Shown here in pieces: positions 1 to 6,829 of a DNA stretch of 12,892 nucleotides (position 1 is the stretch's first letter; the number at the start of each line of letters is the position of its first letter). The notes under the pieces were generated by a model. That model was not told where the DNA came from. It searched no databases and worked only from the letters and a program-made list of their open reading frames with translations. The position numbers and the translations under genes were made by a program. The stretch is from positions 1-12,892 of the forward strand of contig UZAE01013727.1 of the NCBI GenBank assembly GCA_900617975.1, given 5' to 3'. The stretch is from Rodentolepis nana. Taxonomy: Eukaryota; Platyhelminthes; Cestoda; Cyclophyllidea; Hymenolepididae.

Positions 1-33
1 CCATTAAGACGCCTGCCATTTGATATAAATAAA
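1..33 (-). repeat. Repeat copy E, edge fragment of the dispersed ~320-bp family
   Basis: Only the tail end of a repeat copy is visible; the rest lies left of the window. Positions 1-32 are the reverse complement of 1523-1554 in copy A with one mismatch. The tail core GCCTGCCATTTGATAT is shared with copies A and B and, with one change, with C. An AATAAA lies at 28-33. The minus strand call follows a convention in which copies A and B are plus. Confidence 0.8.
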
Positions 34-1521
34 TGTTTTTTTCGACTGCCTTACTGTTACTCATATTCTTATTCATCCATACGAACACTCATTCCACCTT
101 GCCTTGTCTATACGATTTTCGAAACGCCCACCCCATCCCGTTATCCTAGTTTTTCTCTGTGTCTGATAGTGTATTCTTCTCTTTTGGTTTTAACAACTAA
201 CCTAAAAGAATACATGGACATTCAGCAAACAACAATAATAATCAAATCCATACACCTTAGACTAAACTTAGCTAAATTAACTATTGATCTTGACTAATTT
301 ACAACTATCTTTCGGGTCTGGCCAACTGAAGCCTCAAATTCATTTATTGGGTTCCTAATAAATATAAAAATATCAAGGTTTAGCCTGGCGTCCTACTAAG
401 ATTCCCTTTTTGTTAACTAAGGTTTTTAAATGAGTCCAATTGTCCACGAAAGTAAGTATATAATTGATTGGCATTGAGCTCTGCCTACGTGATTTGAGAA
501 TACATGTAATGTTTATTCATCTTAATCGTACGATAATGGACTCACTTAAGTAACCTTTCTTCGAACTTCCTTTAGGGTTGTAATTCAAATAGGTTATTCG
601 CAGCAAAGAAAAAGGTAACTTTTATAAGATTTAAAAATAAAAATTTTGATATTCTTTAGCCATGTCTAAAATGTTTCATTAAAAATTTTAATTTAGTAAC
701 CTGACAGTAAATCAAGTAATTGCGGCTTTGGTTGTGGATAATGCAAGAGATTGATATTGATATGAAAAAGTAAAGAGATAATATACTAAAACTGCCAACA
801 TTTCGGCGAAAATAATGCGTTAATGTATGAAACATTCATAAAATGAACCTTCCGTTCCTTTTGAGAGGTGCTGCAAGTTCCTTGTCTATCGCTGGACTTC
901 ATGAACTATGGAACACGATTGAGCAATTAATCGGTACCATCGTCATGACTGATTGCTGAAACTTCTATGCTGGGCAATTTATCCACTTTTGCAACTTGGC
1001 CAATTATTACGCTTCAAAGTGCTTTTATTTTGCTTAATTAAAATTTTATTACTTATTGTCTACATGCGCTAACTATTTTGCTTATTAATAAAGATGGAAA
1101 TAAACGTTTATCTCCGTTGACTAAATTAATCAAATATAATGTGATTTAGGATAAAATTGTACATTTAACATGATTTTATCTTGCGTGGGTACTGCGCAGA
1201 TCCGTCCGAATTGACTCTTCCAAAAAAAATGAGATTGAATGGATATTTTTATTTCTATGTCTCAACTTGTAATCATTAAATTGTCCTCATGACTTAATTA
1301 TTCGGCGTAATATGATTTTGTTCTGTTCTGAGATCTAATATTGAACTCGAAAGTGTGATGTGGAGATTCATATCTGAGAAAGTTTTGCTCTTTGATTTGA
1401 TGTGCCACATGTCCCTCCTAGGCGTTCTGATGTCTTGTCGGCAGATTTAACTAGGCAAATGTCAACAAAAAATATTGTTGGAGGAGCATCTCTTCTGAAA
1501 TTAGTGAATATCAAGAAGAAT
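34..1521. other. Non-coding AT-rich spacer between repeat copies E and A
   Basis: I see no recognisable gene, RNA gene or domain. The stretch is AT-rich with short stops in all frames. The longest ATG-initiated piece that caught my eye is 38 codons at 843-959 on the plus strand, in a slightly more GC-rich patch; its product resembles nothing I know and it has no convincing splice context. The spacer is bounded by copies E and A in inverted orientation, so it could be the interior of a larger foldback-type element. Confidence 0.5.
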
Positions 1522-1919
1522 ATTATTTATATCAAATGGCAGGCATCTTAATGGTTATCATTAACCATTTAGTTGACTTCAGGCTTCACAGAGGGGAGGA
1601 GGAACATCAAATTGAAAAAAAGTCGAGAGGGGGGAACAGAAGAGTGTTTCAAAGATGTAAGAGACAAACACAAAGGTAGAAAAAGGTGAGGTGAGTACTG
1701 TGAAACAGTCGAATATGGCATTGAGTGAGGTGGTGGTAGTTTGAAGTGAGAAGTCAACTGCCACAATGGGGTCATGGTAGTTTGAAGTTAGAAGTCAACT
1801 GCCTTTAATAGACTTTTTTGCCGTATGAGTATACGTTGCCCAGTGTGCACCACGTGGAGGTAAGTCTACGCACACCACCCAAGGTGCACCACGTGGAGGT
1901 AAGTCTATCGCACACCCAC
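1522..1919 (+). repeat. Repeat copy A, full-length with internal duplications
   Basis: This copy runs from the tail core (ATATCAAATGGCAGGC, from 1529) to the head (GTGCACCACGTGGAGGTAAG and a trailing CACACCCA). It shares its order of blocks with copies B, C and D. It has two internal duplications. The block ending GAAGTCAACT occurs at 1750-1759 and 1791-1800, and the head motif GTGCACCACGTGGAGGTAAG occurs twice between about 1847 and 1904. A 10-bp inverted repeat, AGTTGACTTC at 1571-1580 against GAAGTCAACT, lies inside the ends. Open frames through it are short and disagree between copies, so I regard it as non-coding. No target-site duplication is evident. Confidence 0.85.
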
Positions 1920-2777
1920 TTGGCTCTCCCCTCAAATTTCAACCCTACACGGATGGGCGCCTTTAAATATTATTTCCTCCTCTTGACTAGTATGCGTTTA
2001 AAGGTTCCATAAATCAGAAATCTCAGCCGAATTAAATATTAGGAGCCATTTTTAGTCAATGAACCTATTTTTTTCTGTTTCCCTTGTTACATTTATTTGC
2101 TATTAAAATAAATGTTTTAATCTTGTTGTCGTTAATAGGCGAATAGATCTTTTGGTTAGACGTGAATAACAATTGCATTAGCATATATATATTTTCTTTT
2201 CTATTCAAGAGCAAGGTCGTTAAGCCCTTTTGTAAGTATTCTCTTTGTTCCGTTGTTAACAGTAGATAATTCTACGATTGAAATTTTCCACTATTTTTCA
2301 AAGTTAATGTTTTGGTCGCTTCTCATACATACTGGCGCTGTGAGTGCTTGTAAGTATTTACTAACTTAATCTCGTTAAAGCCGTGAGAAGCGGGGTCTGA
2401 ATTAGAGAATTATTAAGGAATGTCATAGAAAGTTCAAACAAGCATGGTAAGCGATTAGGCAGTAAGTGTTAATAGGTGCAAATGTGTTTTGAAGTGATCA
2501 TCCTCCCACATTGACCACTGCACTTTTCCACAGCATGGAAAATTAAAAGAGGGTATATCTCACGTCCCAGCTTTCTACTGGTCCACACATACATTCATTA
2601 TTCTAATAAGTCTTGGCGTCGGTAAATACTTTCATCTCGGTTGTGGAGGTTTCTACAGTATGGGCAAGGAGACGATATGTGCTGAGCACTTTCAGCGCTT
2701 GTTGTGATCTTATTGAATGTTCAGTTCGCCATTATTCGTAACATTCTGTTTCCCGTTCACTTTAATAAGAAATAAAC
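1920..2777. other. Non-coding spacer between repeat copies A and B
   Basis: No gene is recognised. A GC-richer patch at about 2598-2745 is open in one frame on each strand. The minus frame (2724 down to 2598, no ATG) contains a CPYC motif followed by a histidine three residues later, but it is too short to assign. ATG directly followed by GTAAGC occurs at 2444-2451, which could in principle be a tiny first exon of MRPL24, but nothing else supports that. Confidence 0.4.
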
Positions 2778-3097
2778 TATATCAAATGGCAGGCTTTATG
2801 GTAGTTATCATTAGCCCTTTAGTTGACTTCGGGCTTCGCAGAGGGGAGAAACATCAAAGCCACAAAAAGTGGAGAGGGACAGAAGAGTGATTCACAGATG
2901 TATAAGGGACAAACGAACACAAAGGTAGAGAAAAAGGAAAGGCGAGGTGAGTACTGTGGAAGTGGTGGAATATGACATACAGTGGAGGTGATGGTAGTTT
3001 GAAGTAAGAAGTCAACTGCCGGTTAATAGACTTTTTTGCCGTATGATTATACGTTACCCAGGGTGCACCACGAGGAGGTAAGTCTATCCCACACCCC
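2778..3097 (+). repeat. Repeat copy B, the cleanest full-length copy
   Basis: It runs from the tail core TATATCAAATGGCAGGC to the head GGTGCACCACGAGGAGGTAA and the trailing CACACCCC. It is about 320 bp and has no internal duplication, so it best represents the family's unit. Copy D shares its outermost head bases (GGGGTGTGGGA when read in the other direction), which fixes the head boundary. The internal inverted repeat is AGTTGACTTC at 2821-2830 and GAAGTCAACT at 3008-3017. The sequence GAGGAG followed by GTAAGT at 3078 is a consensus splice donor on the plus strand. It lies about 420 bp upstream of the first MRPL24 exon. Confidence 0.87.
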
Positions 3098-3186
3098 GCT
3101 ACCATATATATTGAACTTATCAAAACAAATCTGCTTCCCCGAGATTTTGCCCTCATCACATCTCTCTTTTTTCCATATTTTCGTAG

Positions 3187-3300
3187 TTGGTGGACGAATC
3201 GAAAATGCAAAGCTTCACTTCCTGTGTGGGCACAAAGATGCGGCCTACTACTACCTGAAGTTCATATCATGCGGTGGACCAATCTCAAAATACTCAAACT
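3187..3300 (+). pseudogene. Possible SURP-domain fragment (isolated exon or relic)
   Basis: In the frame starting at 3036 the segment after an AG at 3185-3186 encodes a peptide containing ENAKLHFLCG, then YYYLKF. This resembles the second half of a SURP (SWAP) domain of splicing factors such as U2SURP and CHERP. In those proteins an N-x-K/M-F-x-FL block is followed some ten residues later by YY and a K-L pair. The patch is richer in G and C than its flanks. The first half of the domain is not seen upstream, where repeat B lies, and no strong donor follows; the frame closes at 3351. It could be an exon of a gene outside my view, a relic carried beside the repeat, or chance. Confidence 0.3.
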
Positions 3301-3378
3301 TTCAATCAATTTTTATCTTCCTTCTTGCCTTGCCTTGTTTATTTACTAATTAGAATACTCAATGTAACCATTTCTTTC

Positions 3379-3396
3379 AATAATAATAATAATAAT
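3379..3396. repeat. (AAT)6 microsatellite
   Basis: Six AAT units run in a row, followed by an imperfect AAAT. It lies in the AT-rich stretch just upstream of the first recognised MRPL24 exon. Confidence 0.9.
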
Positions 3397-3498
3397 AAAT
3401 TCTTGTCTCTTATTCTCGCCTATTGTGGTACTTCTATTTGTTTTCTTTCTTCGGCCAGTTTGTCTACTTGTGGTTGGTTTGAGTAGTATATTATTGAA

Positions 3499-3514
3499 TC
3501 CGCCTCGTTTTCAG
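3499..3514 (+). promoter_or_regulatory. Splice acceptor before the first recognised MRPL24 exon (cis or spliced-leader)
   Basis: TCCGCCTCGTTTTCAG is a pyrimidine-rich acceptor ending at 3514. The exon that follows is in phase 0 (AAT CCA GCA). No in-frame ATG lies in the open frame upstream of it. The site could receive either an unlocated upstream exon or a trans-spliced leader. If the leader ends in AUG, as I recall for flatworms, translation would start M-N-P-A-F. RNA evidence is needed to decide. Confidence 0.5.
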
Positions 3515-6500
3515 AATCCAGCATTCCAATTCGCTTATTGGCCGCGTTACGTAGCTCGTATGCTGCGTTTCCGAGCCATCTACCGTGGCGATCTACAGGG
3601 ATGGTCCTTCGAAATGGATCGTTCTATGCCCTTCCAGTTACCCAAAGCCAAACCTAATGAGGTTTGTCAGTCCTTTTTTTCATGAATTTGCAGTGTCTTT
3701 TTTTCGATTGTCATTTAACTGTGTTTGCCTAATTTTATTCTGATTTCCTTATACGAGGATGAGTCCAAGGCTTTCTAGAATTTGTAAGTTCGAATGTGTC
3801 TTTAGGGCTTCCTTAATGACATCCAACTGGTCCAATCACTCCCTGTGAGGCCAGAGTCAAGATAGATTGAATCTCAGCTTAGAGATTACACGCTTTGAGA
3901 TCAGAGCTAGCATGAAATGTTTAAATAAACTTGTTCGAATCGTAGAAGTTTTACAGCCGGTTTATGTGGGGGACTACGTGCTATATAGGACAGTCGTTTA
4001 TAATTGGGTTAAACCCTTTAAAGAGGGAGAGAGTGCAACTTGATAACTACTCAAGGAGTGGGAGACCCACCACATAAACAAAATCGAGAAAACATCTCCC
4101 TTGTGTAGAGTCTAGAGGCACAAGGTTGACGAGTTACAATTGAGGAAATTGCTAATGTAGTAGGAATCGCACACGGGTCAGCATTTACAATTCTCAGAGA
4201 AAATTTTGGCTTGAGCGCATGCTCTTTTTTGGTATGTGCGATGTGTTGCAAAATCGCTCCAGGAGCAACAATTGATCCAAAAAGAGCTGAACTTTTATTT
4301 TGCAACCCTAGTAAAGTTGGAAACAAATGAGGATACTTTCTTAAGCGCTGTGTTACCGTATATGAGATCTGGATCTACCAATTTCATTCAGTACACAAAA
4401 CTCAATCCCATCCAAAGGAAACATCTGGACATGTCAAGTTGAAAGCTGAAAGGTCAGTTAAGAAGGTCATGATCACTATGCTTTGTAATTCAAAAGGAGT
4501 GGTACGATGGGCAGCAGATAGATACTTTCTAGAAAGAGTAGAAAACGACCACCTCAAGTTCTTATCAAGGTGTTCTTAAGTGGTTGACACCGTCAATAAA
4601 CGGCGTGGGAAGCTGCAGGGTCAAATTTTGTTTCATGACGATGCTTCTGCAGGTTCTTCAAGAGCTATCATCAGGGTCTTCCTGCACGATTTTTGATGGG
4701 TAACGCTTCTACATCCTCCTTATAGCTCAAACTTAGCTCCCTCAGACTTTTGTTTCCAAAACTGAAGGAACGCCTTGAAGGTGTCAGAGTCCGTCCCCCT
4801 AAAATAGTACCACGAGGGAATTTACAGGTGGGGGTACAGATTTTAAAAAAAAAGTGTGTGTAGGCAACAATGGAGCCTACTCGGAAAATGAATGCAGTCA
4901 CCTGTTAAGTAAATAAGTAATGCAATTTCTCTGGAACCTTTTGACTCACCCTCGTATTCAGAGGCTATCTTACTAGCGTGTTTATCACTTTACTGTCAAA
5001 TTTAACCTTGCCATAATGAAGTGTACTAAGTGTCTTCTGTTGTAAGTCGACACCAATCCCATTGAAGAAGGTCTCATTCAATACTGGACTTGCGTGAATA
5101 AGAATTACTTTGGAGTCTTTGATTATTTTTATCCATTTACTTTATTTTAAAATGCAGTTCCGATCACGTAATACCCTATTCGCGTGCCTTCCATTCTTTC
5201 ATGATTGTGTTGATTTACGTTAAGGCAGTTTCTATCCCAGATAAAACACCTTCTATCATCCAACTGACTTAAGCTAATAGCATAGTATAGCCTTTTCCAA
5301 AGTGTTAGAACGAAAGTTGCGGCGAACCATTTGTGAATTAGGCCTTAAAGAAATCAGTGTAGGTTTTTTGCAAAATGTGATAACTTCAGTTTGAATCGAT
5401 GGATTCGAGTCTTTGGTTGTGTGCCCCAGTATTGAATTGAAGGTTAATTAGCTTAGATCGATCGACTGGTTGGACGAATTGAAGCTGCTGGAGCGGATCA
5501 CCTACTTCCTTCCCGGAAAAAAATCATCTATGAATCAGGTGACAATCGAAAACCAGATCGAACCATAAGAAAGTGGAGTAAAAATCGCAGGAAATGTGTA
5601 GCTTAAATAAACTACGAAACCATTTCTCTTTTCATCCCAAACGCCCACTTCCTCCCCCCCCCCCTTTGCTATACTATGTGTAGAAAGCTAGTTGCGTGTC
5701 TTGAGTGAATTTGTGTTCTAAAATCGCAATCTACTTCTCAATTTCCGCCCCAATTTTGGTTCTACGAGAGTAGAATTGCATTGTTATTTTATGACCACAT
5801 TTTTAATCGTCCTCATTCTGTTACTAAAGATATATATTAACGGCACAGCATTTTTTCTAATACTGTTTTAGCATATTTATGCATAAGTGCTAATTATTTC
5901 TTTATTCGATAGTTCGCGGAGGAAAAATGGCTGCCCGTGTGGCATTTCTCTGAAAACCCGCCTTGGAATATTGCTAATCGGTTAACCTCCTTCCCCTACA
6001 AGACGGACTGGTGTGTAATACATCCAGATGGAAAGACCAAAACCAGAGAAAGGCTTACTGGAATGCCTCCAGACCAACAGACCATTTTTAAGGGAGACCG
6101 TGTAATCGTTCTGAAGGGTATCAGCCGTGGAAAGGCAAATAAAACTGATCATATTTTGATACCAAAACACTGACTGGAACATCATCTTAAGTCTAATCTT
6201 CTTTATAGGTTGGCATTGTAAGCGCAGTTATCAAAATGCGCAATCTTGTTTACGTGGAGGGTCTAAATCCCCGTTATCGAACTTCAGAAGACAGTGGTCA
6301 GCTCTTGTTCGATGAAAACTATCTTAAAATAAATGAGGAGGTAAGTCAACTGACCTCACAATATCAAAACTAATGAACACGCTTAAAGTAACTTAAATTT
6401 TCACCTAATTCAGGTTGCTCTAATTGATCCAGCGGACAGGACACCCTGTGAGGCAGTATGGCGTTACGAAGCCCAGGGAAACCGGGTTCGAGTCTCCAAA

Positions 6501-6725
6501 CGCAGTGGGCGTATTCTACCCCTTCCAGCAGCTGCGCGCATCCTTGATGATCTAACAGACCCTTTGTCTGCTGATTCGGGTGATAAAGATACTCCCTCGG
6601 AGGTTGTCACTAAAGCGACTGTGGATTTTTTCTCACCAGAGAAGTTAGAAACCTTCGAGCAGGAACTAACCCGTATTTACGCCCCGCAAGAAAAGCGAGA
6701 ACGAATGCCTACTTATTGGTATTAA
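3515..6725 (+). CDS. MRPL24: Mitochondrial ribosomal protein L24 (uL24m), four exons
   Basis: This is a structural protein of the mitochondrial large ribosomal subunit that binds 23S-type rRNA. Exons are 3515-3661, 5913-6134, 6209-6340 and 6414-6725 (TAA at 6723-6725), all phase 0, giving 270 codons from 3515. A KOW motif spans the second junction: FKGDRVIVLKGISRGK joined to VGIVSAVI. The C-terminal half matches the animal family closely, with VEGLNPRYR, LIDPADRTP, RVRVSKRSGRI and the typical ending in YWY. The first exon is rich in arginine with no acidic residue for about 25 positions, as expected of a mitochondrial presequence. The start is unresolved: an internal ATG at 3560-3562 would give about 255 residues, but the reading frame before it also looks protein-like, so an upstream exon or a leader-supplied AUG is possible. 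Introns are 2251, 74 (GC-AG) and 73 bp. Identification is confident; the 5' end is not. Confidence 0.92.
3754..4954 (+). mobile_element. Degenerate mariner transposon in MRPL24 intron 1
   Basis: The left end (TACGAGGATGAGTCCAAGG from 3752) and the inverted right end (4956 downward) match at 19 of 24 positions. The outermost TA on each side fits the TA target duplication of Tc1/mariner elements. The length of about 1.2 kb is close to intact mariners. Between the ends are transposase remnants on the plus strand. A helix-turn-helix piece at 4136-4219 includes TIEEIANVVGIAHGSA. The GDETW position reads VYEIW at 4358-4372, so the first catalytic Asp is Tyr. A second-Asp region HDDASA lies at 4634-4651, and the LAPSDF block has its Asp codon at 4745-4747. 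The last two are in one frame, close to D34D spacing, but with a TGA at 4694-4696. Several frameshifts and stops show it cannot make an active enzyme. Confidence 0.9.
4957..5912. other. Remainder of MRPL24 intron 1, no feature recognised
   Basis: This is the part of the 2.25-kb intron to the right of the mariner. I find no open frame of note, no RNA gene and no copy of the dispersed repeat. A run of eleven C at 5654-5664 is the only low-complexity tract worth naming. The intron closes with TTTATTCGATAG at 5901-5912. Confidence 0.6.
5654..5664. repeat. C11 homopolymer
   Basis: Eleven consecutive C lie in intron 1 of MRPL24. This is prone to length polymorphism and to sequencing or assembly error. 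Confidence 0.85.
6135..6208 (+). other. Probable GC-AG intron of MRPL24 (74 bp)
   Basis: The donor reads AAG followed by GCAAAT, and the acceptor is CTTTATAG. Joining these gives an uninterrupted KOW motif (SRGK-VGIV) like that of other L24 proteins. The only GT donor before the stop at 6171-6173 is at 6118. It can be paired in frame with an AG at 6226-6227, but that would delete about twelve residues of the KOW core. The GC donor with a good AAG exon end is therefore preferred, and its length matches the neighbouring 73-bp intron. Confidence 0.75.
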
Positions 6726-6758
6726 GTAACATACATTCGTTGTTAAAATATAGCTGTG

Positions 6759-6764
6759 TATAAA
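6759..6764 (+). terminator. Possible MRPL24 polyadenylation signal (TATAAA variant)
   Basis: TATAAA, a known weaker variant of AATAAA, lies 33 bases after the MRPL24 stop. No perfect AATAAA is seen on the plus strand between the two genes. Confidence 0.4.
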
Positions 6765-6766
6765 TA

Positions 6767-6772
6767 TTTATT
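6767..6772 (-). terminator. Probable POLR3F polyadenylation signal (AATAAA)
   Basis: The plus-strand TTTATT is AATAAA on the minus strand, 57 bases past the POLR3F stop codon. It sits almost on top of the candidate MRPL24 signal, so the convergent transcripts probably overlap for a few tens of bases. Confidence 0.55.
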
Positions 6773-6829
6773 TATGAAGTTAGGGGCTGTTTTGTTCAAC
6801 TAGTACAAGTGACAAAGAGTGATTTGTAC

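Noticed and set aside
1569..2012. Open frames within repeat copy A on both strands
   Set aside because: The equivalent frames are broken or different in copies B, C and D, so there is no sign of coding constraint.
2333..2350. TGGCGCTGTGAG looks like a retrotransposon primer-binding site
   Set aside because: I found no LTR boundaries, no polypurine tract and no retroelement coding remnants around it.
2444..2452. ATG followed by GTAAGC as a possible minimal first exon of MRPL24
   Set aside because: The frame would fit (ATG joined to AAT CCA), but such strings arise by chance and there is no supporting promoter or transcript evidence; kept only as an alternative.
4051..4901. Minus-strand open frames in the mariner region
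   Set aside because: They are antisense to recognisable mariner transposase remnants on the plus strand.
6484..6497. GGGTTCGAGTCTCC resembles a tRNA or Pol III B box
   Set aside because: It lies in an MRPL24 exon, encodes the conserved RVRVSK block, and no cloverleaf can be drawn around it.
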